A stretch of DNA of 64,000 bases, from NCBI GenBank assembly GCA_903845195.1, contig CAIMWO010000012.1, positions 30,704 to 94,703 of the forward strand. The letters run 5' to 3'. Below are positions 37,436 to 46,325 of this stretch, one piece after another. A program made the translations under genes and the position numbers. Source of the DNA: an uncultured Phycisphaerales bacterium (GTDB lineage Bacteria; Planctomycetota; Phycisphaerae; WQYP01). The notes beneath the pieces are model-generated. The model was not told the DNA's origin. It was given only the letters and a program-made list of their open reading frames with translations, and made no database searches. The stretch's first letter is position 1; every line of letters begins with the position of its first letter.

Positions 37436-39415
37436 TCACGCGATCCGGCGGTGATAGACGAGCCATTCGACCATCAGAATCGCCAGCGCTGCCAGCGCCA
37501 GCCAGGACCAGATTTCCTTGTTCACGGTGGCCACGCCCGTCGACTCTTCCACGTTGCCGCCGGCGGTTTCCTGTAACGATTTTGGAGCGATGTTGGATTC
37601 CACGGGCGAAAGCAGATTCACCGCGATTTCGCCCTTTTTGCCGTTGCTTTCGACGGTATAGAAACCGGCCTGATCGGTTCCCGGAAAATCAGCCGCCCCG
37701 TCCTTGCCTTCCAGAATCACCTCGGTGCCATCCGGTTCGGCGATCGTGACCTTCTCCCCGACATCCCAGAGCTTGGCGGGCTGACGGCCTGCGGCGAGCA
37801 TCTGCGGCATCCCGATGAAATGCCGCGCCCGCGTCTGTTCGACCACGTTCTGCAGGAAGATGAGCAGCGACGGCTGCATCCACCAGTTGCTTTCCAGCAG
37901 GGGGCTGAACGCCACGAAATAACGCCGCGCCGCGCCGAAATCCTTATAGGCGATCAACGGCGCCTCCGGAGAACTGACCACGGCGACCGCCTCGGCATCT
38001 TTTTCCATCAAAAGTGCCTTGCTGACCCGCAACTCGCCGAGTTCCACGTAGGACATGACCGGATCTTCGCGCCGCACGAGCGTGATGGCCGGGTTTTCAA
38101 TTTCCGCCGTCACTTTGAAACCGCCGGTGCTTTTGCCGGGCCGGATGATCAGGGCATCGCACTTGGGATAAACGTCCGGGGTGAAACCGTCAAAGATCAC
38201 CAGATCGGCGGGCATTGCCGGCTTGTAGACGGAAGCGTCGATGATCTGTCCTTCGACATCCTGCACCTTTGCGGCCGTCTGCAGAAAGCGTTCGAGAATT
38301 GCATTTTTGCCTGAGCCGACCAACATTACTTTAACTTTTCGCGATGGTTCCAGCAGTCCGTACGCCGTGTTGTCCAGCGGAAACTCATCGTCGGCATCGA
38401 CCAGTTGCACGTAGAGCCGGCCCGGCTCGGAGACGACTTTGTCGAACACCACGCCGCTCTGCTGGCCCGGCTTGAGCGTGACGAACTGGGCCTGTCCCGG
38501 CAGCAGGTTGTCTTTTTTTGCGTAAGCCAGCGCGACGCCCACTTTGCGTTCGATCGGCCGGGCATTCATCAACCCCACGAACACCTGGTAGCTATTCTTT
38601 TCCTTCGGCACCGGCGTAATCGCGAGGCGCGTGATTCCCACGCTATTGGCCGACGTGCCAATTTTTACAAACTGCAGGATCGAGCCCGTGCCGCCTGGCG
38701 CCGCGCCTGCGGGACCTCCTCCCATCACTTCCGGCACGCGGATGCCCGCGCCATCGGAAAAGAGCCAGACCTTTCCCGCCACCACCGATTCCGTTTTGCC
38801 CGCTCCTGCAGCCGCGCCGGGAGTAACCGCCTCGGTATTTCCGCCGCCGATGGCTTTCAAACTCGTGGCGGCCAGCAAGAGGCTTTCCGACAGATCGCTA
38901 TTGGTATCGGAAGGTTTCACCGTGCCGATCAACTGCTTGAGTTCGCTTTTGCTGGTCGTAAATCCGCTGCGGATCTGGCGCATACCCCCGCCATCGGCCA
39001 GCAGCATGTAGCGGTCTCCCGGCCGCATGCCATCGACGAGCTTGCGGGCCTCATCCTTGGCGCGTTCGAGGCGTGTCTGCCCGTTGGGGCCGCCATCCTG
39101 CGTCTGCATGCTGGCGGTGCAATCGATGACGATCACCCCCGCGCGGTTCTGCCCGGCCTGGGCCTGCACCACCGGCCGCATCAGCGTGAACACCAGGGCC
39201 GCGAGAATCAGCAACTGCAAAAGGAGGAGCAAATTGCGGCGTAGTTTCTGGAACGGCGTGCTGGCCCGCATGTCCGCCAGCACCTTGCTCCAGAGGAGCG
39301 TGCTCGATACCGGCATATCCGGCCGCTTCTGCCTGAGCAAATAGAGCAGCACGATGGGTATCGCCAGCAACCCCATCAGTCCCCACAACGGCGATAAAAA
39401 GTTCGGCCAAGTCAT
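37436..39415 (-). CDS. BatA/VWA-domain membrane protein
   Basis: A 659-residue inner-membrane protein. The N-terminal BatA segment FLSPLWGLMGLLAIPIVLLYLLRQKRP is helix 1, and FQKLRRNLLLLLQLLILAALVF is helix 2. A von Willebrand A domain follows, with the MIDAS-like DCTASMQ at about 98-104. The C-terminal half is a periplasmic beta-rich region, and a last helix near 635-655 (IWSWLALAALAILMVEWLVYHRR) closes it. Such proteins often work with MoxR AAA+ and DUF58 proteins, which are not in this window. It lies 68 bases upstream of the TPR-metallopeptidase gene, so the two may act together. Confidence 0.88.
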   Translation of the reverse strand: MTWPNFLSPLWGLMGLLAIPIVLLYLLRQKRPDMPVSSTLLWSKVLADMRASTPFQKLRRNLLLLLQLLILAALVFTLMRPVVQAQAGQNRAGVIVIDCTASMQTQDGGPNGQTRLERAKDEARKLVDGMRPGDRYMLLADGGGMRQIRSGFTTSKSELKQLIGTVKPSDTNSDLSESLLLAATSLKAIGGGNTEAVTPGAAAGAGKTESVVAGKVWLFSDGAGIRVPEVMGGGPAGAAPGGTGSILQFVKIGTSANSVGITRLAITPVPKEKNSYQVFVGLMNARPIERKVGVALAYAKKDNLLPGQAQFVTLKPGQQSGVVFDKVVSEPGRLYVQLVDADDEFPLDNTAYGLLEPSRKVKVMLVGSGKNAILERFLQTAAKVQDVEGQIIDASVYKPAMPADLVIFDGFTPDVYPKCDALIIRPGKSTGGFKVTAEIENPAITLVRREDPVMSYVELGELRVSKALLMEKDAEAVAVVSSPEAPLIAYKDFGAARRYFVAFSPLLESNWWMQPSLLIFLQNVVEQTRARHFIGMPQMLAAGRQPAKLWDVGEKVTIAEPDGTEVILEGKDGAADFPGTDQAGFYTVESNGKKGEIAVNLLSPVESNIAPKSLQETAGGNVEESTGVATVNKEIWSWLALAALAILMVEWLVYHRRIA

Positions 39416-39536
39416 CGATGTTCCCTGAAGACTTCAACGTCACGGTGTATCATACTCTCTGTCGGCAAGGGAACCGAGAGACCGCAACGTGACAATTTGC
39501 CAAAGGCCTTCGATGCCAAAAGAGGGACATCCAATT

Positions 39537-40679
39537 ATGCAGTTGCCTCCGCTTCCAACGTCCTTCGACATCGCGCGCGAATTCCCCATCTCGCGGCGGT
39601 GGGCCTTCTTCAATCACGCCGGGGTTTCGCCCATTGCGGCCCGCGCCGCGGCGGCCATTCGTACCTACGCCCAGCAGGCGGAGGAAGACGCCTACCTCAC
39701 CGGGCGGTGGTACAAGCAGGCCGAGCGCACGCGCACCCTTGCCGCCCAGCTCATCAATGCCGATCCCAAGGAAATCGCTTTTTGCAAGAATACTTCCGAG
39801 GGGCTCGCGTTCGTCGCCAACGGCATCGAGTGGCATGCGGGAGATGAGATTCTCTCCACCGCCGTCGAATATCCTTCCAACGTTTACCCCTGGATGGACG
39901 TGGCGCAGCGTTTTGGTGTCAAACATATCATGATTCCCGAACACGACGGCCGCATCGACATCGCGGAACTCCTGGCCGCCATTACCCCGCGCACGCGCAT
40001 GGTCGCTCTTTCGCACGTGGAGTATGCGTCCGGCTACCGGAACGACGTTGCCGCGATTGGCGCGCTCTGCCGCACGCGCGGGATCCTCTTCTGCGTCGAC
40101 GCCATCCAATCCTGCGGCGTACTGCCCGTCGACGTGCAAGCCATGAACATCGACTTCCTCTCCGCCGACGGCCACAAGTGGCTGCTCGGTCCCGAAGGCC
40201 TCGGCATTTTCTATTGCCGCCGCGAACTCATCCCCACACTCCGCCCCGAAATCGGCTGGATGAACGTCATCAACGCCCAGGACTACGGCCACTACGACTT
40301 CACGCTTCGTCCGGATGCCAAACGCTTTGAATGCGGTTCCTACAACATCCCCGGCGTGCTGGCGCTGGGCGCCGCACTGGAAGTTCTTGCCGAGATCGGC
40401 ATCCCCACCATCTGGAATCGCGTGCGCGCGCTGACCGACCAACTCGTCGAAGGCCTGCTGAAGAAAGGCTACCGCATCATTTCGTCCCGCGCCGAAAACG
40501 AAGCCTCCGGCATCGTCTCTTTCGCTTCACCGACGCACGATCACAATACGATCGTCCGCGATCTCGAGTCGCAAGAAATCATCATCGTTATGCGTGAATC
40601 CCGCCTTCGCGCCAGCCCCCATTTCTACAACACGGCCGAACAGATCGATCAGCTTCTGGTGGCGCTGCCCAAGCACTAA
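39537..40679 (+). CDS. PLP-dependent class V aminotransferase (cysteine desulfurase/IPN-epimerase-like)
   Basis: A 380-residue enzyme of the fold-type I class V group. The Schiff-base Lys lies in SADGHKWLLGPEGLGIFY near residue 220, and the cofactor Asp in LFCVDAIQSCGVLPVDV near 195. The N-terminal RRWAFFNHAGVSPIAARA resembles SufS/CsdA and isopenicillin-N-epimerase-like proteins. A reactive Cys expected for a desulfurase loop is not obvious near the C-terminus, so a simple SufS role is not supported. ATG at 39537 follows GAGGGACATCC; upstream starts at 39489 (GTG) and 39513 are possible. Confidence 0.88.
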   Translation: MQLPPLPTSFDIAREFPISRRWAFFNHAGVSPIAARAAAAIRTYAQQAEEDAYLTGRWYKQAERTRTLAAQLINADPKEIAFCKNTSEGLAFVANGIEWHAGDEILSTAVEYPSNVYPWMDVAQRFGVKHIMIPEHDGRIDIAELLAAITPRTRMVALSHVEYASGYRNDVAAIGALCRTRGILFCVDAIQSCGVLPVDVQAMNIDFLSADGHKWLLGPEGLGIFYCRRELIPTLRPEIGWMNVINAQDYGHYDFTLRPDAKRFECGSYNIPGVLALGAALEVLAEIGIPTIWNRVRALTDQLVEGLLKKGYRIISSRAENEASGIVSFASPTHDHNTIVRDLESQEIIIVMRESRLRASPHFYNTAEQIDQLLVALPKH

Positions 40680-41812
40680 TTTAGGGCCGCCACGTTGACG
40701 GCCACCGTGTTCGATTCAATGGATCCTGCCCAGACCTGCTTCGCCTCTCCGTCCGCCGAAGGCCGGGGCGTGTGATCTCCCTTTTCCTCATAGATTCCCG
40801 TGATCACGTACGTTCCCGGCATCGTCGTGTCCAGACCCAGTTCCTTAAGCGATTTGAAAGAGCTTCCCTGGGCCCAGTTCGGCAGATGATACGGCTTATC
40901 CGCCGTCACGTTCACGACGTGCGGCGCATTTTTATCCCAAGCGCCCTGAACCTTGGGCTGCAGGAACGTCGTCTTGCCATCCGGGCTTGTCACGATGAAA
41001 CCATGATTGCGGTAGCCGTTGGAGTACTTGCCATCCCACACGCCTGCAGTCGCCGGCTTGGCGCCGAAATGCTCCGCCTTCGCCAGCGCCGCGGTTGCCA
41101 GATGCAGTTCAAAATCGAGCAGGATGTCACCGCCCGGTGCGATCTTCGCATCCTTGGCCGTCAACTTCGCCTGCAGGCCGTCGACCACATCGCCGCCGTC
41201 CTTATCGCCCAGGGTCGCGGCAAACTCGGTGGTCACGCGAGCGCGGTCGACGCTGGTCGGTTGTGATTTCAATGTGACCTGGACCTTGGGAAGGTACTGG
41301 GCGTATTCGAACTCACGATCCACCTTGCTGAAATCCATGACGGCCAGGATGAACTTCGTCGAACGTTGTTCCTCTTTTTCTTCCGGTCCGTTGTTCCAGC
41401 GCAACATGAAGTCGAGTGACGGCACATTCGCGGTCAAATCTAATTTCGTCAGCGAAAACGTATCTCCGGGGCGATGGGCCGCGCTGTACACCAACACGGC
41501 CTGGATCTTGTGTGTGGAAAAATCCAACGTCGGGAGCGCGTGATCGGGCCGCAGTCCCAAGTCGCTCAGCAGCTTTTCCACCTGCTGCCAGCGTGCTTCC
41601 GAATGAATGTAAAGCACCCCGGCCTTTCCCAGGATGTCGGCGACTTTTTCCGTTTCCGTGTCCTGACCGATGATTCCCGTCATCGTCGCCGGCGCTTCGG
41701 CGTTCCTGGTGGCCGCAGGTTCTGCCCAGCTGGTGGCCACTGGGTCGGCCCAACTGGCTGCCGCTGCAGACAAGAAAACCGACAGACCCAATACTAGCGA
41801 CGGCTTATTCAT
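40676..41812 (-). CDS. exported protein of unknown function
   Basis: A 378-residue protein with a signal peptide (MNKPSLVLGLSVFLSAAAASWA). A short low-complexity linker with the repeats DPVATSWAEPAATRNAE follows. The mature part has two beta-rich halves: one with VLYIHSEARWQQVEKLLSDLG, like a lipoprotein 'sensor' domain, and one with a hydrophobic GDILLDFELHLATAAL. No known motif is visible. AAAGGAATCGAAA precedes the ATG at 41812. Its stop overlaps the aminotransferase stop by 4 bases, tail to tail. Confidence 0.7.
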   Translation of the reverse strand: MNKPSLVLGLSVFLSAAAASWADPVATSWAEPAATRNAEAPATMTGIIGQDTETEKVADILGKAGVLYIHSEARWQQVEKLLSDLGLRPDHALPTLDFSTHKIQAVLVYSAAHRPGDTFSLTKLDLTANVPSLDFMLRWNNGPEEKEEQRSTKFILAVMDFSKVDREFEYAQYLPKVQVTLKSQPTSVDRARVTTEFAATLGDKDGGDVVDGLQAKLTAKDAKIAPGGDILLDFELHLATAALAKAEHFGAKPATAGVWDGKYSNGYRNHGFIVTSPDGKTTFLQPKVQGAWDKNAPHVVNVTADKPYHLPNWAQGSSFKSLKELGLDTTMPGTYVITGIYEEKGDHTPRPSADGEAKQVWAGSIESNTVAVNVAALN

Positions 41813-42028
41813 TTTCGATTCCTTTAGACGAGCGTACACGGCCACATTGTCCGTGCCGGTCAAAACCCGCACACATTTCACAGCTTCTTCTGACGCGTGC
41901 CGGGTGAAGGAGTTCCAAATCCCATGCTTCCAATTCCACCCTCCATGCCTGCCGCTACCACCCACTGACCGCTTTCGAGTAATCTTCCTCCGGATAAAGT
42001 CAGCTTCGCATAGGCGTATTGCGACATG

Positions 42029-43063
42029 ATGAAACACATCCGCACCGCTCTCTTCCTGCTCGCGTGCTTAGCCGTCGGCGTCGGCATCGGCAAGGTCATC
42101 CAATACTTTCGCCACCCCAAGACCGAAGAAACACCCGCCGTGCTCACCGGCGCTGGCCGCCGCCCGCCTTTCCGCGGTTTCATCGTCGATGCACCGTCCA
42201 ATCCGTCAGAAATTCCGGACGTTTCCGCGCTCGTCGCCACGCTCGCCCACTGTCACGCCACCGCGCTGGCCGTGCGGTATCCCCGCGACGGAAATACTGA
42301 TGCGCTCGTCCAACTGATCACCCAATGCCGCAGCTTTCACGAAGGGAAGAAACTTTCGTTCATCCTGCTGCCGCCTGCCGTGCCCGAAAGCAGCACCAGG
42401 AATCCGTACCCGGTTCCGCTCGCCCAGGCCGCCAAACTTGCCCAGCAGCTGCAGATCGATTTCCTCGTCGTCAGTTGGCTTTCCGCCGATCCCGATGAGG
42501 ACTGGTGGGTCAAACAACTCGTCGCCGTTCGCACGGTATACGAGGGGCATCTCATCCTTGCGGCCGATCAGAAACTACTCCCCGACATCGAGCTTTGGGA
42601 CAGCGTCGACTACGTCGCAGCCTTCGGCCAATTCCCCATCACGACCAAAACGGAGCCTACTGTTCACGATCTCCGCGCGGGCTGGGCATCCAATCTCGAC
42701 AGTCTCGAATCGCTCGCCCGCCGTCGCGGCAAGGCCCTGTTCCTGCTCGATGCGGTGGCCGCACCCGCTGCCGCTCATACGTCCAGCCCGCATCAATCCG
42801 CGAACAAAAAGAAGAACCCGACCGATCCGGTCCTCGATCAATACCAGGCACTCCTTCTGGAAACCAAAGGCCGCGCCAATACCGACGGCCTGTTCTTTCC
42901 CGCCGCGGAATTCGGCCAGGCGCCAGCGCCCAGTTCCACGACCATCCATCATCGCCCGGAAATCCTCGCTCTTTTCGCCAGTACCTGGGCCTCCGAATCC
43001 GGATCCGATCCGGTCTCGACCTCCAGCAGTTCCGAACCCACTCCGGAAGAACCCGAGCCGTAA
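42029..43063 (+). CDS. membrane-anchored TIM-barrel-like protein of unknown function
   Basis: A 344-residue protein. A signal anchor (IRTALFLLACLAVGVGIGKVI) is followed by an extracytoplasmic domain with the ordered FRGFIVDAPSN, ALAVRYPRDG, KLSFILLPPAV, IDFLVVSWLSAD, GHLILAAD and VDYVAAFGQFPI, alternating beta-strands and helices as in glycoside-hydrolase-type TIM barrels. The catalytic Glu pair cannot be assigned. The C-terminus is a Ser/Glu/Pro-rich tail. The start could be either of two adjacent ATGs (42026 or 42029); no strong ribosome site is visible. Function unknown. Confidence 0.65.
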   Translation: MKHIRTALFLLACLAVGVGIGKVIQYFRHPKTEETPAVLTGAGRRPPFRGFIVDAPSNPSEIPDVSALVATLAHCHATALAVRYPRDGNTDALVQLITQCRSFHEGKKLSFILLPPAVPESSTRNPYPVPLAQAAKLAQQLQIDFLVVSWLSADPDEDWWVKQLVAVRTVYEGHLILAADQKLLPDIELWDSVDYVAAFGQFPITTKTEPTVHDLRAGWASNLDSLESLARRRGKALFLLDAVAAPAAAHTSSPHQSANKKKNPTDPVLDQYQALLLETKGRANTDGLFFPAAEFGQAPAPSSTTIHHRPEILALFASTWASESGSDPVSTSSSSEPTPEEPEP

Positions 43064-43223
43064 GAGCTGTGATCCGTAGAGCTGCTCGCCAATGATTCCG
43101 TCTTTATCCAAGCCGCGCCAGCCACGCTGGGGCAAGGGCCAAACCATGATGTGATGAAGCAAGCATTCAGCGCCGAAACGCCATTGGCGTCTCGCGAGCG
43201 ATTTTAGTATCCTAGGAAAATCC

Positions 43224-43298
<75 letters not shown>

Positions 43299-43402
43299 CT
43301 GACAAAAAACTAACATCACACTGGCCCGCATGAGCCCGCGCCAGGCCGTGCAAAGCGGGTTTCCCCTCAAATCATAATGTTTGCGTGACGTGGTGCGACC
43401 CC

Positions 43403-43421
43403 GTGCGGCGGAACGCCGCAC
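43403..43421. terminator. GC-rich hairpin after tRNA-Val, possible terminator
   Basis: GTGCGGCG and CGCCGCAC with loop GAA, followed on the plus strand by CGGATTTT. It lies 106 bases past the tRNA and 58 bases past the stop of the minus-strand cheX gene, between the convergent units, so it may end either transcript. The T-run is short. Confidence 0.45.
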
Positions 43422-43478
43422 CGGATTTTGCACCACCGCACGGATAGCTAATAATCGATGAACCGCGGATGAAGCAGG

Positions 43479-43943
43479 CTATGCTGAGGGGTTCTTGTGG
43501 ATGGCTACTTCGATCGTGAAGGCGCCGGCAGTGGACTGGCAGGGGAGTACGATAATCGGCACGCCCGTGGGGTACTGGATTTTGTGTGAGCCGAGAATGA
43601 CGTTGGGGATGGACAAGGTGCTGAGTCCGCCGGGCAGTTCCTTTTTGGCGCTGCCGGCGATCATGTTGACGATTTCGCCGAGGGCGTCGACGCAATCGGC
43701 ATTCAGTGCGGTGATGGGCGCGTTGGTCAGGCCGGAGGCCAAGGCGAGGGCGACGGGTGCGGAGAAACCCAGGACGATGCAGCCGGTCACGGCGCCGCCG
43801 AGGCCGATGATTGCGGAGACCGTGTAATTGGGACTGCCGTGGGTGCGGAGGAAGGGCTTACCCAAAGTGAGGGGCAGGTGGATCATCATATCAAAAACCT
43901 GCCGCGAACTGACGACAAAAGGATTGATCAGACCTACATCCAT
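43479..43943 (-). CDS. CheX-like chemotaxis phosphatase
   Basis: A 154-residue protein of the CheC/CheX/FliY-phosphatase group. The conserved ExxN motif is EIVNMIAGSAKKEL near 92-105, and the preceding IIGLGGAVTGCIVLGFS is the CheX-like beta-strand. CheX dephosphorylates CheY-P. The protein has one ExxN motif, as in CheX, and would be a dimer. It is the last gene on the minus strand of the chemosensory block, 139 bases after fapA. It is one of three CheX-like proteins in the block. Confidence 0.88.
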   Translation of the reverse strand: MDVGLINPFVVSSRQVFDMMIHLPLTLGKPFLRTHGSPNYTVSAIIGLGGAVTGCIVLGFSAPVALALASGLTNAPITALNADCVDALGEIVNMIAGSAKKELPGGLSTLSIPNVILGSHKIQYPTGVPIIVLPCQSTAGAFTIEVAIHKNPSA

Positions 43944-44082
43944 GGCGACGCTACTTTCTCAACTACGACTGAAAGGGTTGCCACGGAACGAACCGGGGCA
44001 ACGGGGTATTGGCGGAGGCCTGAAAATCCGTCCGCGGCAGCCTGCAAGTGAGACGCGTACCGATGCTTTCGGCTGGCGGCGT

Positions 44083-45372
44083 CTATGCGCCGTTCTCGGC
44101 GACCTCTCTTGAGCTGCGAGCAGGAGAGCAGCCGGTCAGGAATTTGCGGGCCATGTCGGCAATACCTTCTGAGCCCGACAAGCTTGGCAGCGGAATGCAC
44201 GTGTTGCGACAGCGATCGATGACGACAATCTGTGTTTCCCCGCCGGTACAACGCAACGTGATCTCGAGCGGGCCACGCATCGGCGCGCTTATGAGCGCCG
44301 CGGCAACAGGGAACCGGACGAGCACACCGGCGTGCAGAATGCTGTTGACGACGATCTTGGCGTCCATGGCGGAACGCAAATCGGCCATCTCATGCTCCAA
44401 GGCGGCCAACTCCGTAACGGCTTGGGCCTCTGCCTCGTCGGCCGCGAAGAGCAACTCAGTGGCCTTTTCCTTCTGCGCCGCCGTGAGGCTCTTTGATCGC
44501 GCCATGAGGGGACCGACGGCATCGCGAATGTCGCGGGCTTTGCGGCGCGTCAGTTCTGCCTGACTCCATGACTGCTGAATGGCGAAATATCGTTCCTGCG
44601 ACAAGCCGATCTCCAGAGTGGTCCTGACCCCTGCCTCGGAACCGGCGGTATGGCACACGATGCCGCCCCGCGCGACGGTGTGGCCGCCGACAATCGTGCC
44701 GTGCTCGACTTTGAGCGCTCCTGCGCAAATGAGGTTGCTGTTGACGATTTCGTTGGCAACCAGCATGTCGCCGCCGGAAGTCACGTGGGCATTGGTGACG
44801 AAGCGCGTGGTGATGCGGCCCTTGGCGCTGCTACGCCCTTTTTCCTTGCCGCAGATGCCGTGATAGACGTGCAGATCGCTGTCGGTGTGGACGGTCGCCG
44901 CTTCAATGGAGCCGTGCACCGTAATGCTACCGGCAGCCTTGAGCATGGCGAGGTCCAGCACATTGCGACGGACGATGAGTTGACCGTCGTAAGTCACGGC
45001 GCCGTCAATGCCGTCGACATCGTCAGAAAGCTCGAGCACCTCTTCGGCATCGAGTTTCCCCTGCCGCAGCGTTGCGTGCCCAGCGACATAGGAGACATAA
45101 GCCGCCTGTTTGGGATCCCAGATAACATTTTTGCCCAGGCGTAACTCGGAAAGGATCGCTTGCCCGGGATTTCTCGGAGAGTCGGCTGGGACATCCACTC
45201 GGTGCGCGATAGGCTGGCCGGGTTTGCAGAGAAAAATGCCGCGCCGAGCCATGGCCACGGCCCCGGCATCGGTGGGATCGGACGACATCAGCGCCACTTC
45301 TTCTCGGGCCGGTTTGGCCGCGCAATCGTCCGCACCGACCACCGGATCGGCCTGAGCTGATTCAGCACCCAT
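44083..45372 (-). CDS. fapA: FapA/DUF342 family protein
   Basis: A 429-residue FapA-type polymerising protein. The middle beta-helix shows repeated strands such as GSITVHGSIEAATVHTDSDLHV, GRITTRFVTNAHVTSGGDMLVA and EIVNSNLICAGALKVEHGTIVGG, followed by a long coiled coil and a short C-terminal beta part. FapA proteins are found beside chemotaxis and flagellar genes and may form filaments or scaffolds. AAGGAGGTCGAT directly before the ATG at 45372 decides the start; the frame is open 14 codons upstream. Confidence 0.85.
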   Translation of the reverse strand: MGAESAQADPVVGADDCAAKPAREEVALMSSDPTDAGAVAMARRGIFLCKPGQPIAHRVDVPADSPRNPGQAILSELRLGKNVIWDPKQAAYVSYVAGHATLRQGKLDAEEVLELSDDVDGIDGAVTYDGQLIVRRNVLDLAMLKAAGSITVHGSIEAATVHTDSDLHVYHGICGKEKGRSSAKGRITTRFVTNAHVTSGGDMLVANEIVNSNLICAGALKVEHGTIVGGHTVARGGIVCHTAGSEAGVRTTLEIGLSQERYFAIQQSWSQAELTRRKARDIRDAVGPLMARSKSLTAAQKEKATELLFAADEAEAQAVTELAALEHEMADLRSAMDAKIVVNSILHAGVLVRFPVAAALISAPMRGPLEITLRCTGGETQIVVIDRCRNTCIPLPSLSGSEGIADMARKFLTGCSPARSSREVAENGA

Positions 45373-45403
45373 ATCGACCTCCTTGCGTAGGCCCGGTGCG
45401 GGC

Positions 45404-45787
45404 CTATGCGGCAACGGAATTGCATTTCGCCAGCGTCTGCTTGACCCGTTCGAGTAGAGAATCGGGCGTGAAAGGCTTGATCACGTAATTGTTAACACCG
45501 GCTTTGATGGCCTCGATGATGCGGCTTTTTTCCGCCTCGGTGGTGACCATGATCACCGGTGTCGTCTTGTCCTTTTCCCGCAGGCGTTTGACGAAGGTCA
45601 GGCCGTCCATGTTGGGCATGTTCCAGTCGACGAGCATGAGGTCAAAGCCGTTGGGCTGGGACGCTACGCACGTGAGCGCCTCAAGGCCATCGCCGGCTTC
45701 CGTGCAGGCCGGATCGCCCAGGGTCTTCAGCACGTTTTTCTGAATGTTGCGCATGGTACGCGAGTCATCGACCATCAGAATCTTCAT
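45404..45787 (-). CDS. cheY: CheY-type response regulator
   Basis: A 127-residue single-domain receiver. Phosphoacceptor Asp54 (LMLVDWNMPNMDG), the acidic pair Asp7-Asp8, switch Thr at VTTEAEK near 82 and Lys104 (IKPFTP) are all present. No output domain. The TEAEK and DWNMPNMDGL blocks are characteristic of chemotaxis CheY rather than of general regulators. It lies between fapA and a CheX gene, with 5 bases to the latter. Confidence 0.95.
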   Translation of the reverse strand: MKILMVDDSRTMRNIQKNVLKTLGDPACTEAGDGLEALTCVASQPNGFDLMLVDWNMPNMDGLTFVKRLREKDKTTPVIMVTTEAEKSRIIEAIKAGVNNYVIKPFTPDSLLERVKQTLAKCNSVAA

Positions 45788-45792
45788 TTTGA

Positions 45793-46314
45793 CTAGCTCC
45801 TTTGAACTGGCCGCGTCGCGACCATCGGTTTAATGTTGACTTCCACAGCAAAGTCCCCGGCCTCGGTGTGGCAGGGGATGACCAGGCACGGAACGCCGTG
45901 CAGTTGGGCAACGGTATGTCCCGAACCCAGAATGATGCTGGGCACGCTGATGTTGGTGTTGCCGCCGAAGGACGTTTTGGCGCTGCCGGCGATCATGTTG
46001 GCCAGTTCGCCTACCGCGTCGGCAAAGTCCGGCGAACCCGGTTCGATAGGCATGCCCGTAAAGTTGCTGACGATCGCCACAGCGGTGGCGTTTTTAAAGG
46101 ACAGGACCATCGAGCCGACAAATTCACCACTGAAACCGATCACGCCCGAGACGTCGTAACTGGGGAGGGGATCCTTTTTGAGCATAGGTGCGCCGACCGT
46201 GACCGTCACTTTGGCCATGGTACGCAGGACCTCCTGAATCGAGCCCACAAAGTGGACTATCAACCGGGCGGTGGGCGAACCCGTACCTGCCGGAGGATGC
46301 ACAATCGCTGACAT
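45793..46314 (-). CDS. cheX: CheX-like chemotaxis phosphatase
   Basis: A 173-residue protein of the CheX type. The ExxN motif is ELANMIAGSAKTSF near 106-119, and a second conserved block, GFSGEFVGSMVLSF, precedes it. The closing LVIPCHTEAGDFAVEVNIKP is also shared with the other CheX-like gene of the block. It probably removes phosphate from one of the CheY proteins. ATAGGAG before ATG at 46314 fixes the start; the frame begins five codons earlier at 46329. 11 bases from cheB. Confidence 0.93.
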   Translation of the reverse strand: MSAIVHPPAGTGSPTARLIVHFVGSIQEVLRTMAKVTVTVGAPMLKKDPLPSYDVSGVIGFSGEFVGSMVLSFKNATAVAIVSNFTGMPIEPGSPDFADAVGELANMIAGSAKTSFGGNTNISVPSIILGSGHTVAQLHGVPCLVIPCHTEAGDFAVEVNIKPMVATRPVQRS

Positions 46315-46325
46315 ACAGACTCCTA

